Source of the DNA: Sporolactobacillus kofuensis
GTDB lineage: Bacteria; Bacillota; Bacilli; Bacillales; Sporolactobacillaceae
Assembly: GCF_042660205.1 (NCBI RefSeq)
Contig: NZ_JBHSTQ010000016.1
Location: 1-56,831 of the forward strand
Length of the DNA stretch: 56,831 nucleotides
Direction of reading: 5' to 3'
Below are positions 1-7,306 of this stretch, piece by piece. Within the stretch, counting starts at the first letter, position 1. Every line of letters begins with the position of its first letter. The position numbers were made by a program, and so were the translations under genes. The notes under the pieces were generated by a model, which worked only from the letters and a program-made list of their open reading frames with translations, was not told where the DNA came from and ran no database searches.

Positions 1-37
1 ATGGTTTACTATAATAATTATCGCTATCAGTGGAATC

Positions 38-77
38 TAAAAAAGATGACCCCTATTCAATATAGGAATCATCTTCT
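38..77 (-). terminator. Intrinsic terminator (minus strand)
   Basis: Complementary arms AAGATGA and TCATCTT with an inner CCTAT/ATAGG stem form a hairpin. Read on the minus strand it is followed at once by six T residues. It would end minus-strand transcripts, perhaps that of the small membrane protein gene about 240 bases upstream on that strand. Confidence 0.5.
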
Positions 78-315
78 CTCGGCTTAATCTCTTTTTTTAA
101 TGTGTCCTTGACATGGGTACCAGATTAAAGGGAAGGTTCTTTTTTTTTATCACACAGGCATTGCCCGAGTATGCGAGGAAATCAAGCAATCAAGTGCAAT
201 GACCCGCTCTTTGGTGACATTCATAAACATATCGCGTTCCAATACGCGATACCGCACGAAAAATACGGATTCATGCGTGGTTGATTGTCTTATAATTGAA
301 GAGCGTAATTTCAAA
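78..315. other. Gap without a recognisable gene
   Basis: No open frame with a ribosome binding site was found here. The only structure seen is a perfect palindrome at about 229-250, with 8-base arms TATCGCGT/ACGCGATA and a six-base loop. Confidence 0.4.
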
Positions 316-543
316 TTAGAATCCCAATATAGCCAATATTATCAATAAAAATATGGCCACAAATACTAATACAACTGATTTTTTACTCCTGTAAACTATT
401 ATTCCTGTAAGTATAGATAAGAATAATAGTACTCCTATTACAATAGTCAATATCTGATTTTTACCGACTGATCTATTTGCGATTGCTAGTATAACTACTA
501 ATGAAATAAGTAAAATATTGATTTTTTCTAGATTTTTTTTCAT
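316..543 (-). CDS. Small three-helix membrane protein, unknown
   Basis: This 75-residue protein is almost entirely hydrophobic. Three membrane spans are visible at about residues 8-22, 30-49 and 54-74, separated by short basic loops (NRSVGKN and YRSKKS). The ATG at 543 is preceded by AAAGGAG at good spacing, which supports real translation. It is divergent from the secreted protein gene at 629, with under 90 bases between starts, so the two probably share a control region. I do not recognise a family. Small hydrophobic proteins beside a secreted protein can be immunity proteins, but nothing in the sequence proves that here. Confidence 0.7.
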   Translation of the reverse strand: MKKNLEKINILLISLVVILAIANRSVGKNQILTIVIGVLLFLSILTGIIVYRSKKSVVLVFVAIFLLIILAILGF

Positions 544-628
544 AATTTCTCCTTTGGATTTAAGCAGGATAGCTTATCTTATATGGTTATTCCATTTATT
601 TATAAATTAATATAGGGAGTTGATTGGT

Positions 629-1237
629 TTGAAACGATTTGTGAGTATTACCTTTGCGTTTTTGTTAATAGTACCTATATTTTCTTTTTACAATCTTTCA
701 AGTGCACATGCGAAAAGTCCATCAGCTGACAGTTCAACCGAAAATAGTAACGTTGTTTTTAAACATTATAATTCGGAACCCACAAGAGAGGAAATAGCAA
801 AGGACAAATATATAGTTGTTGATGGTGACACGAGTGATTCTGATTCAAGTAGTTTGGGGAAATTTCACACATTAATTGCTGTTCCTGTAGGAAATGATTA
901 CGGTCATAATTGGAAATTGATTGATAAATACAACGGTAATTCCAAAACAACTGATACCATCGGTGAGTTCACTAAACAAATATTAGCTGCGTCTGTTCCC
1001 GTTCTTCGTCTGCCGGTATCGGCTCTTTACAAAGGAATTATATCAGTTATGGTACCCGCTGCATTTAATACTTTCCATAAACCACCTAAAACAGTGTATT
1101 ATACGACATACCATTATTACGATTACGATTATAGTAATGTATATGTCAAGATGGTACTCAAAACGTATAGTAATTCAGCAAGAACCCATCTTATTAAAAC
1201 AGAATCCTATTTTGGTATGGATAAACGAATCAAATAA
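629..1237 (+). CDS. Secreted protein with signal peptide, unknown
   Basis: An N-terminal signal peptide (basic start KRF, hydrophobic core, probable cut after SSAHA) predicts export. The mature part of about 170 residues begins with a polar Ser/Asp-rich stretch. It has a hydrophobic or amphipathic segment near residues 115-147 and then a Tyr-rich stretch (YYTTYHYYDYDYSNVY). There are no cysteines in the mature part. I chose TTG at 629 because GGAG lies nine bases before it; the in-frame TTG at 620 abuts that ribosome binding site. The family was not recognised. The gene is divergent from the small membrane protein gene and is followed by a strong bidirectional terminator. Confidence 0.8.
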   Translation: MKRFVSITFAFLLIVPIFSFYNLSSAHAKSPSADSSTENSNVVFKHYNSEPTREEIAKDKYIVVDGDTSDSDSSSLGKFHTLIAVPVGNDYGHNWKLIDKYNGNSKTTDTIGEFTKQILAASVPVLRLPVSALYKGIISVMVPAAFNTFHKPPKTVYYTTYHYYDYDYSNVYVKMVLKTYSNSARTHLIKTESYFGMDKRIK

Positions 1238-1277
1238 AAATGCTTAGTTAAGCTCTATTAAAATATTTTAGATATAG

Positions 1278-1325
1278 GAGAAAAAGAGCCTGCCCAATGC
1301 TTTTCAAAGGGTGGCTCTTTTTCTT
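1278..1325. terminator. Bidirectional intrinsic terminator
   Basis: The arms AAAAAGAGCCTGCCC and GGGTGGCTCTTTTT form a long GC-rich stem flanked by A and T tracts. It can therefore stop transcription from both sides. It sits between the convergent secreted-protein gene and the coiled-coil membrane-protein gene. Confidence 0.85.
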
Positions 1326-1330
1326 TTCCA

Positions 1331-1750
1331 TCAAAAAAATGACTTGATGAAAAAGATCACCGCTATAACTATCGTCGTTGCAATCGCACCGCCAGCAATA
1401 GCCGGAGCGTCTGCCGCTTCTTCAATCTTCTTACCTTGGCTAAGCTGCGTCTTACGCATCGCCGCCAGTTCCGCCGCAGTATTTGAAACCTGATCCGATG
1501 CAGTTTGCTGCGCATCACGCAACGCCGCCAATTCTTGACGCACACTATGTAATTCCTTTTCCACAAGCTGTTCTTCTCTTGGAACTTCTTTTTCTTCTGC
1601 CGGCGCTTCCCCAAGTTTTTCTTCAATGAGCGATTTCAGCTCTCTCAATCCTTCAGGATCTCCGTACCGATTAACGTAAGTTTTTGCTGTTCGAAAGGCG
1701 CTTTGTGCGCGCCGCAATTCCTTCTTTTCTTCTTCTTCCGTCATTGCCAC
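1331..1750 (-). CDS. Coiled-coil protein with C-terminal membrane anchor
   Basis: The protein of about 139 residues is acidic and helical. Its central part, rich in Glu, Lys, Ala and Leu, looks like a coiled coil. A single hydrophobic span sits at the very C-terminus (AIAGGAIATTIVIAVIFFI), so it is probably tail-anchored. The start is uncertain: GAGAGGGG lies eight bases before GTG at 1750, and an in-frame ATG follows at 1744; the ATG at 1774 has no ribosome binding site. It lies directly downstream of the rolling-circle rep gene on the same strand, separated by phased repeats, so it may be cargo of the same plasmid-derived element. No family was recognised. Confidence 0.65.
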   Translation of the reverse strand: MAMTEEEEKKELRRAQSAFRTAKTYVNRYGDPEGLRELKSLIEEKLGEAPAEEKEVPREEQLVEKELHSVRQELAALRDAQQTASDQVSNTAAELAAMRKTQLSQGKKIEEAADAPAIAGGAIATTIVIAVIFFIKSFF

Positions 1751-1793
1751 GCTGCCAACCCCTCTCATGGTCAAAATTCAGTATTTATGCGGT

Positions 1794-1857
1794 GTTTGCG
1801 CTTGTGCATGCGCATGTTTGCACCCTGTTTGCGCAAGTGCAGGCGCAGCGTTTGCGC
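1794..1857. repeat. Phased GTTTGCGC direct repeats (iteron-like)
   Basis: Copies of GTTTGCGC start at 1794, 1827 and 1850, and a variant GTTTGCAC starts at 1816. The steps of 22, 11 and 23 bases are close to whole helical turns. The repeats fill the gap between the rep stop and the next gene. Phased repeats beside a replication initiator gene suggest a protein-binding region, though rolling-circle plasmids do not usually need iterons. Confidence 0.5.
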
Positions 1858-1859
1858 CC

Positions 1860-2834
1860 TCAATCTCTGACGATCTTATGACCGCTATTCCACTGCTTCA
1901 TTTGCTCCACCGACATCTCGGAATAATTCTCTGTGTAGCTGCCCTTTATCCAACTCGACGTACAGAACAGAACATAGACATTAGTGTCCTGAGCCTTGTA
2001 CTTGTCCAATTCATCCGCATCAAACTTCTTGGAATACTCGAGGAACACCCCATTATAGCCAATCAAACGTCGCCCCTTCAGCGCCCCATAATAATAGTCA
2101 AAGACATGCTCGTCCACATCAATGTCAACCAAATCCTTGCTGACATACTTTGACATTTCTAGTGGTGCACGGCTGTTCTTCACCTTTTGGACATTGACCT
2201 GCGTGATCTCATCCGTTCCTTCTTCCGTCACGCCTGTCATTCGTGTGGCTTTCCGCCATAGATCAAGCCATTCTTCATGGCTTATGTAAGTCCGATTAGT
2301 AAAATAGCTCCGATTCACCGCAATCAATACATGCAAATGAGGATGAAACATGCCTGTCTTTGCGTTGTGGGTGACCTCGATCTTCTTCACAAACCCTTTA
2401 ACTACGGCACTAACCCGTTTTTTCTCCTTCATTCGCTTAAACGAAGCATTTATTAAATCAAGCGCATGAGGCAACTCTGCCCCCGCTACGTTCGGTATCG
2501 TTAACGTCAGAAAAATAAATTCCTTGCTTTCTTCCTGCACGATCGCAACCATCATCACACTGAGTTTCATAGCGTCTTTGAGTGCCTTCCGATACATACA
2601 GACCGGGCAGAACCGATTCTTGCATGTATTCCCATAGACCTGTTTCTTGTGCTTTTTATCAGCCGTAGTGATCAGCTCCATGTACGTGTTACAATCCTTA
2701 AAATAATCCCAAGCACGAGAACTTAGGCGACCTTGCATATATTCAGCTATTTTCTCGTTAACCTTCTTTTTTCCTGCAAAAACTTCCAGAAGATCTTTCT
2801 GTTGTATGTGTAAAAAGTTTCTCGAAGGGATCAT
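1860..2834 (-). CDS. rep: Rolling-circle plasmid replication initiator (Rep_1 family)
   Basis: This matches the pC194/pUB110-type initiators, which nick the double-strand origin and prime leading-strand synthesis. Visible motifs in order are a zinc-type cysteine cluster (CKNRFCPVC), motif 1 (FLTLTIPNV), the metal-binding HUH motif (HPHLHVLI) and motif 3 with the nicking tyrosine (EMSKYVSKD). The length suits the family. The start is unresolved: the frame is open to ATG at 2936, but no start has a clear ribosome binding site, and I take the ATG at 2834 (MIPSRNF). The surroundings look chromosomal and no mobilisation gene or second plasmid gene was recognised. This is probably an integrated small plasmid or its remnant. 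Confidence 0.88.
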   Translation of the reverse strand: MIPSRNFLHIQQKDLLEVFAGKKKVNEKIAEYMQGRLSSRAWDYFKDCNTYMELITTADKKHKKQVYGNTCKNRFCPVCMYRKALKDAMKLSVMMVAIVQEESKEFIFLTLTIPNVAGAELPHALDLINASFKRMKEKKRVSAVVKGFVKKIEVTHNAKTGMFHPHLHVLIAVNRSYFTNRTYISHEEWLDLWRKATRMTGVTEEGTDEITQVNVQKVKNSRAPLEMSKYVSKDLVDIDVDEHVFDYYYGALKGRRLIGYNGVFLEYSKKFDADELDKYKAQDTNVYVLFCTSSWIKGSYTENYSEMSVEQMKQWNSGHKIVRD

Positions 2835-3056
2835 GTGCTGAAAAATAGTATCGGTTGAGAATGGCGTGGTGCGAGACGCCTGCGGGATCGGTCCTGATGA
2901 TTGCGAGCAAAATGAAACCCCGCAGATAACTTGCATGTATGAAGAGGCCTACGGATCGCCCCGGCAATCGGGCACCGAAAGCCCCAACCGAGAAAAACTT
3001 GACATATATAAAGTAAAATCCCAGCTTGCTTTCTCACGTCTAGACTCATCGTTCTC

Positions 3057-4298
3057 TCAACGATAACGCCTATTTTTTGTCGTTACTGCCCAAAAGAAGA
3101 TAAGGTTCACTAACATCAATGCACCACTAAAGATAAAAATCCCTTGATAGGCAAAAATGGATGCGATCACTGATCCGGTAATTGGCCCTAAGACACTACC
3201 AATCGATTGAAAACTTTGATTGTAGGAAAATACAATGCTTGTATGTTCTGCTGATGTATTTTTGGACAACAGAGTCTGAACAGAGGGTAACATCGCCGCA
3301 TCTGATATTCCGGTAAGAAATCTTAATAGAATGAGTGGAAGAATACTTGTAACAAATGATGTTAGGAAAAAAATGATTGAAGCAAAGATAAATCCAAAGA
3401 TAAGTAATTTTTGAGTCCCTATTCGATCGCCTAATCTGCCAAACATTGGTGCTGCGATGACTGTTGAAATCCCAGGCATCGCTGCAACAACGCCTGCGAT
3501 AAAGGTGATTGAGCTCGTACTGTTCGGATTCACGAGTTCTTTTACAAATAAACTTAGAATGGGATTGATTGACATAGTCACTACTTGGACAAACAGGGTT
3601 GTTGAAATTAAAATGAAAAGAAAATGATTCTTGAGAATAGCACGTATGCCAATGGGCGTTGCTGATGCATGAGCGGTTAAGGTTGATTTATGTTCCCCTG
3701 AACCTTCTTTAACGAAAAAATAGGTAAAGATAAAGACTGAAAACATGATGATTCCAGTAATATGGAATGCCAGCCGATAGGAAAATAGCCCGGCGAGAAT
3801 GCCTCCTAATAGAGGACCTAATAATGTTCCGGCAGTAATACCGGTAACTAAGATACTCAGTGCACGCCCGGCATGCCTTTTTGGCGTTTGAGAAGCGATT
3901 AATGCATTTGAATTCGAAACATAGCCGCCAAAGGCGCCTTGAACAGCTCTAAGGAGCATGAGCTCCCACACGTTTGTCACAAACCCCATGAGAAAAAATG
4001 CCACGGCCATCCCGAATGATGCGCGAAGCAACATTAATTTTCTACCTTTTTTGTCGGCCAATCTTCCCCAAAGCGGTGAAACTAAAGCCATCATCAAAAA
4101 GGATACAGCAAATACGATTCCTGTATAGAAAGTCGTTTGCTGCTTGTTATAGGAACCTAACTCACCAATAAATAGTGAGAGAAACGGCATGATCTCACTC
4201 AAACCCATTCCTGTCATAAAAACACCAAACCAAAGGACAACAAGATTCTTTGACCATAATTGTTTCGGAGAGTTTCTCGGTAAAGTTTTGAAATTCAT
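3057..4298 (-). CDS. MFS multidrug efflux transporter, MdtG-like
   Basis: A twelve-span transporter of the major facilitator superfamily, of the drug:H+ antiporter type. Motif A is clear in the loop between helices 2 and 3 (GRLADKKGRK), with a second copy of the pattern between helices 8 and 9 (GRLGDRIGTQK). The motif C-like run GITAGTLLGPLLGG in helix 5 is typical of exporters. It should export drugs or other hydrophobic compounds across the cytoplasmic membrane; the substrate cannot be told from sequence. The ATG at 4298 is preferred because AGGGTG lies six bases before it, while the upstream GTG at 4307 overlaps that site. It appears to be a single-gene unit. Confidence 0.9.
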   Translation of the reverse strand: MNFKTLPRNSPKQLWSKNLVVLWFGVFMTGMGLSEIMPFLSLFIGELGSYNKQQTTFYTGIVFAVSFLMMALVSPLWGRLADKKGRKLMLLRASFGMAVAFFLMGFVTNVWELMLLRAVQGAFGGYVSNSNALIASQTPKRHAGRALSILVTGITAGTLLGPLLGGILAGLFSYRLAFHITGIIMFSVFIFTYFFVKEGSGEHKSTLTAHASATPIGIRAILKNHFLFILISTTLFVQVVTMSINPILSLFVKELVNPNSTSSITFIAGVVAAMPGISTVIAAPMFGRLGDRIGTQKLLIFGFIFASIIFFLTSFVTSILPLILLRFLTGISDAAMLPSVQTLLSKNTSAEHTSIVFSYNQSFQSIGSVLGPITGSVIASIFAYQGIFIFSGALMLVNLIFFWAVTTKNRRYR

Positions 4299-4494
4299 AA
4301 GATGCACCCTGCTCTATATATAGTAGAAATTAACCCAGTTCGGTAAAATAATAAAGTAGACCTCATTTGTGTTATAACATGTTCCATGGTTTTTCATCCA
4401 GAATATGAATCGAATTTGATGAAGTCAGTTTTATAAAATTTGGACTCATGCGTAGTTTGCAGCAATTTAATCAGATTAAATCGGGGTGAATTTT

Positions 4495-4755
4495 ATGGAT
4501 GAGTATTTTTACTACACCCAGTTCCAAGCCTGGGAGTGGGTAGATTCAAAAAAGGAATACGTGAAATTAAAATTTAGAACCGAGTTTACAGAAGATCATT
4601 CAGAAGACTTTACCATACGATGGAACTTAACGAACAACAAATTTACATGTATCGATAAGGAATTAAGTAAAAGACGGGATGTCAAACATTTTCTAACGGA
4701 CCCGGTTTATCAGAGAGTGATCATAGAAAAGATACAAAAGCAAATGTACGAGTGA
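4495..4755 (+). CDS. Small hypothetical protein (86 aa)
   Basis: A soluble, charged protein rich in aromatic residues (MDEYFYYTQFQAWEW at the start), with no signal peptide or membrane span. I do not recognise a family. ATG at 4495 is chosen because GGGG lies about eight bases before it; the frame also opens at GTG 4486, but that overlaps the ribosome binding site. It stands alone, 70-80 bases before the DsrE-like gene on the same strand, with no terminator seen between them. Confidence 0.6.
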   Translation: MDEYFYYTQFQAWEWVDSKKEYVKLKFRTEFTEDHSEDFTIRWNLTNNKFTCIDKELSKRRDVKHFLTDPVYQRVIIEKIQKQMYE

Positions 4756-4831
4756 TCCGTTAGGTCTGACATTTCGCCAACGATAGATAAAGAATCGTAT
4801 GAAAAAGATAAGCGAGAAGGAGATCGGAACG

Positions 4832-5158
4832 ATGTATCCTGTCATTTTCCATATCGACGAAGAAGAAAAGTGGCCGCTCCTGCTTGGCAATGTAAAAAAT
4901 CTCCGAGCAGAACGTATGGACACTGAAATTGAAGTGCTGGCGAATGCAGCCGCTGTCAAAAACTATCAGCATGGAGCATTCAACGATCAGATGCGAAATC
5001 TAAATAATCAAGGCGTTCAGTTCGTTGCCTGCCAGAATGCCTTAAACGCGCAGCATATCCTGAAAGAGGATCTTCCTGAATTTGTATCTGTTGTTCCAGC
5101 AGGAATTGCGGAATTAGTGAAAAAGCAAAGCAGCGGTTACGCATACATTAAGCCGTAA
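4832..5158 (+). CDS. DsrE/DsrF-like family protein
   Basis: A protein of about 108 residues with the alternating beta/alpha pattern of the DsrE fold. It has an N-terminal strand (PVIFHIDEEEKW), a central EIEVLANAAAV strand, a loop with a single cysteine (VQFVACQNAL) at the usual DsrE active position, and a C-terminal VVPAGIAELVKKQ helix. Family members bind or relay sulfur, or act as small structural subunits; the role here is unknown. The ATG at 4832 follows AAGGAG by nine bases and is preferred to the frame opening at 4799. It appears to be monocistronic. Confidence 0.75.
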   Translation: MYPVIFHIDEEEKWPLLLGNVKNLRAERMDTEIEVLANAAAVKNYQHGAFNDQMRNLNNQGVQFVACQNALNAQHILKEDLPEFVSVVPAGIAELVKKQSSGYAYIKP

Positions 5159-5252
5159 AGAAGCCAGTTCATTTTCTAGTTCTTGTTGCGCAGGTGCCCC
5201 TAATGTGCAGGAAACAAATCTGCCAAACGAATAAAATCATAGAATACTTATC

Positions 5253-5261
5253 TGTTATACT
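5253..5261 (+). promoter_or_regulatory. Extended -10 promoter for the leader/EamA unit
   Basis: TG-T-TATACT is an extended -10 element. No convincing -35 hexamer lies at the right distance, as is common with extended -10 promoters. Initiation near 5268 would give a leader of about 150 bases before the transporter start at 5420. Confidence 0.45.
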
Positions 5262-5294
5262 TGGAGAAAATGACCTGAGATCGAGGTGAAACAC

Positions 5295-5351
5295 ATGGTA
5301 CGCACTCCGCTTTTTGAAAAGGATGTACCAGTAGCACTGCTCCGCCCTTAA
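5295..5351 (+). CDS. Candidate 18-residue leader peptide
   Basis: The short frame encodes MVRTPLFEKDVPVALLRP and ends in TAA at 5349-5351. GAGGTG sits seven bases before the ATG. It lies between an extended -10 promoter and the EamA transporter gene. Its stop codon falls inside the 5' arm of a strong hairpin (5343-5384), so a ribosome finishing or stalling on the peptide would occlude that hairpin. This is the layout of translation-coupled attenuation leaders. The function is inferred from layout only. Confidence 0.5.
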   Translation: MVRTPLFEKDVPVALLRP

Positions 5352-5384
5352 TGGAGTGGGTAGCTGCTTTTCTCCGTTAAGGCG
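5343..5384 (+). promoter_or_regulatory. Leader hairpin overlapping the leader-peptide stop
   Basis: The 5' arm (5343-5356) pairs with the 3' arm CTCCGTTAAGGCG (5372-5384): thirteen pairs with one wobble and one bulged C, and a loop of about 15 bases. There is no T tract after it, so it is not a simple terminator. An alternative pairing is possible between CACTCC at 5303-5308, inside the leader peptide, and GGAGTG at 5353-5358. That pairing would exclude the main hairpin. Confidence 0.5.
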
Positions 5385-5419
5385 TTTAGACCTGATTTTA
5401 AAAACGGAGGGTATTAAAG

Positions 5420-6289
5420 TTGAAAAATACATGGCTCGGTTCACTCTATTTAGCTCTGGCCGCTAGTATCTGGGGCGGCATGTATGTCGTTGTTAAAGTT
5501 GTTGTCGCGGTAATCCCACCCATTGAACTCGTTTGGATGAGATATTGTGTGGCTTTTATTTCGTTACTGATCATTAGTTTAATCACGAAACAATCATGGA
5601 GGATGCGGAAACGGGATTTTTTCTTAGTCACTCTCATTGGGATCATTGGTAATACCCTTTCAATTGTTACTCAAGAATTTGGCACCATGTATTCTTCGGC
5701 ACAAATGGGGGCAATTATCACGTCCGCAACACCGGCATTTATGGTTGTTTTTTCCCGTCTGCTCCTTAAAGAACGTCTCAATGTGAAAAAAGTGGTATCT
5801 GTTTGCTTGGCCACCATAGGCGTACTGCTTATTGTTGGCAACGGTCATGTAAACTTGTCCAATCAGATCGGCGGAGTTTTTCTCCTGATTGCAGCTTTGA
5901 CATGGGCACTTATGTCTGTTCTGATAAAGCGCGTTCCGAAAGACTATTCTTCAATTGAAGTAACGAACTATTCCATTCTAGTTGCCGTAATTATACTCAC
6001 TCCTTTTGTATTGGGGCATTTAGATGAATTGAGACTCTCTCAATTGATGCATCCGACAATATGGGGTGGTGTTTTATACTTAGGAATTGTTTCAACAGCT
6101 TGCGGATTCTTACTGTGGAATCGTGGATTGCAGTTGTTAAACGCTTCAAGTGGCGGGCTGTTTTTCTTTTTCCAACCCATAATGGGCACATTCCTTGGGT
6201 GGCTACTATTAGGTGAACGTATTGGAGGAACATTCTGGATCGGGACCGCTTTAGTTCTTTGTGGTGTTCTATTCGTGATCAGGGAATAA
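5420..6289 (+). CDS. EamA/DMT family transporter
   Basis: A ten-span exporter of the drug/metabolite transporter superfamily with two EamA repeats. The first repeat starts at the N-terminus (LALAASIWGGMYVVVK) and the second near residue 150 (LLIAALTWALMSVLIKRV). The conserved end of each repeat is visible (LLKERLNVKKVVSVCLATIGVLL and LLLGERIGGTFWIGTALVL regions). It likely exports an amino acid, metabolite or drug. The start is TTG at 5420, eight bases after CGGAGGG. Expression may depend on the leader peptide and hairpin upstream, which would fit an exporter induced by a translation-affecting compound. It is followed by its own terminator. Confidence 0.9.
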   Translation: MKNTWLGSLYLALAASIWGGMYVVVKVVVAVIPPIELVWMRYCVAFISLLIISLITKQSWRMRKRDFFLVTLIGIIGNTLSIVTQEFGTMYSSAQMGAIITSATPAFMVVFSRLLLKERLNVKKVVSVCLATIGVLLIVGNGHVNLSNQIGGVFLLIAALTWALMSVLIKRVPKDYSSIEVTNYSILVAVIILTPFVLGHLDELRLSQLMHPTIWGGVLYLGIVSTACGFLLWNRGLQLLNASSGGLFFFFQPIMGTFLGWLLLGERIGGTFWIGTALVLCGVLFVIRE

Positions 6290-6325
6290 GTCCGGGTGGT
6301 AAAATTAAAAATTGATCGACTAAAA

Positions 6326-6366
6326 AATGACTGTTCTTGGTGATTCGCACCCAAGAACAGTTTTCT
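6326..6366 (+). terminator. Intrinsic terminator after EamA gene
   Basis: ACTGTTCTTGG pairs perfectly with CCAAGAACAGT, with a short loop and a T-rich tail. It lies about 40 bases after the transporter stop codon. Confidence 0.85.
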
Positions 6367-6473
6367 ATATAATCATGCGATTGCAAAGTTTGATCGTGAA
6401 GGAAATGGATAGGTGAGAAAAGTAATCAAGTGATCAAAAAATTGGTGCCCCGTTCAAGCGTATTTCTACACGC

Positions 6474-6617
6474 GTGACTGACAAAGGTGAAATGACTGAT
6501 ATATTTTCGAAAGTGATCGATATTTTTTTGAAAACGACCGATATATTTTTTAAAATGATCGATAAAAATTCAGAAGTGATCGATAAAATCGGAGAAATGA
6601 CTGATATATTTTTTCAA
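6474..6617 (+). repeat. 21-bp tandem repeat array, copy 1
   Basis: Six units start every 21 bases at 6492, 6513, 6534, 6555, 6576 and 6597, with a shorter 18-base unit at 6474. The consensus is close to RTGATCGATAWAWTTTNNRAA. The unit is seven codons long, and in one frame (44 codons from ATG 6492) it reads as repeated V-I-D-[IK]-x-x-[KE] heptads to a TGA at about 6624. The only upstream AAGGTG is too close to that ATG to favour translation. A second array of the same family lies at 23515. It occupies the gap between the EamA terminator and the small membrane protein gene; a perfect 10-bp hairpin follows at 6622-6646. Confidence 0.8.
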
Positions 6618-6649
6618 GCCAGAGTCATCATCTCTTGATGATGACTTAG

Positions 6650-6796
6650 CTAACTAAAGCTATTTTCTTTCTCTTCCAGTTCTTTAACACGTTGCTCAAG
6701 ATCCCTATACTTTTTTTCAATATGTGTACTATTGCTTACGGCGTATGCAAATGCAAAGCAGCCAAAGATAAAGCCTAACAAACCGAAATTAGACAT
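6650..6796 (-). CDS. Small membrane protein with coiled-coil tail (48 aa)
   Basis: One N-terminal membrane span (about residues 4-18, FGLLGFIFGCFAFAYAV) is followed by a charged helical tail (YRDLEQRVKELEEKE) with heptad spacing typical of a short coiled coil. The ATG at 6796 has GAGGCG seven bases upstream; the longer frame to 6844 has no ribosome binding site. It is probably a bitopic protein with a cytoplasmic tail. I do not recognise the family. A 10-bp perfect hairpin just past its stop (6622-6646) lacks a T tract. Confidence 0.65.
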   Translation of the reverse strand: MSNFGLLGFIFGCFAFAYAVSNSTHIEKKYRDLEQRVKELEEKENSFS

Positions 6797-7306
6797 AGGG
6801 ATCGCCTCGTATGTTTTTTTGCTTCGCCTAGTTGGGGATTTCACCGAAACCCATCATCTCATTTTAGCAAAGACACCCATAGAGTGGACGTCGTTGATGT
6901 GTCACGCTTAGGTATCTTTCAGAGTTCGTCAAGGTATGTAATACCCTTCGCTCATTGTCCATGAACATTCATCTTTGCCGTTCAATAGGTTATCGGGAAC
7001 AGCCTTTTTCATTAATAGAATAAGATTGCTCGATAAGCTGCTCTGCGAAGTAAGATCGCATGGCAGTTTTTTTGACTTTAATCGAACTCAAGCGCGTGAT
7101 GCTCATCTAGTCATTTTGACATAGAGTTGTTTGTCGCTGTGGCGCTGATTTTGTCGGATGAATCATACTTCAGACATATTGTAAAAAAATCATCTGGGAC
7201 ATTATACCAATTTATTGATAAAATAGAGGAATTTTCATGCATAAATGAGAAATTAAACTAAATTATTGAACAAGTAAGAAAATAATAGATCTAGGGGGAA
7301 TTGTTT
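6797..7306. other. Gap upstream of the M6 protease
   Basis: No credible gene was seen. A weak promoter candidate for the protease is TTGTAA (about 7179), then TATACC about 18 bases later. The rest shows no strong repeats or hairpins. Confidence 0.3.

Noticed and set aside
1684..2153. Plus-strand frames opposite the rep gene
   Set aside because: They are shadows of the rep gene and of the repeat region; the Cys/Ala-rich translation comes from the GTTTGCGC repeats.
5169..5444. Minus-strand frame of 91 codons over the EamA leader
   Set aside because: It is antisense to the leader peptide, hairpin and transporter start and has no ribosome binding site.
6474..6617. CRISPR array
   Set aside because: The repeats are contiguous 21-base units without spacers, and no cas gene is present in the window.
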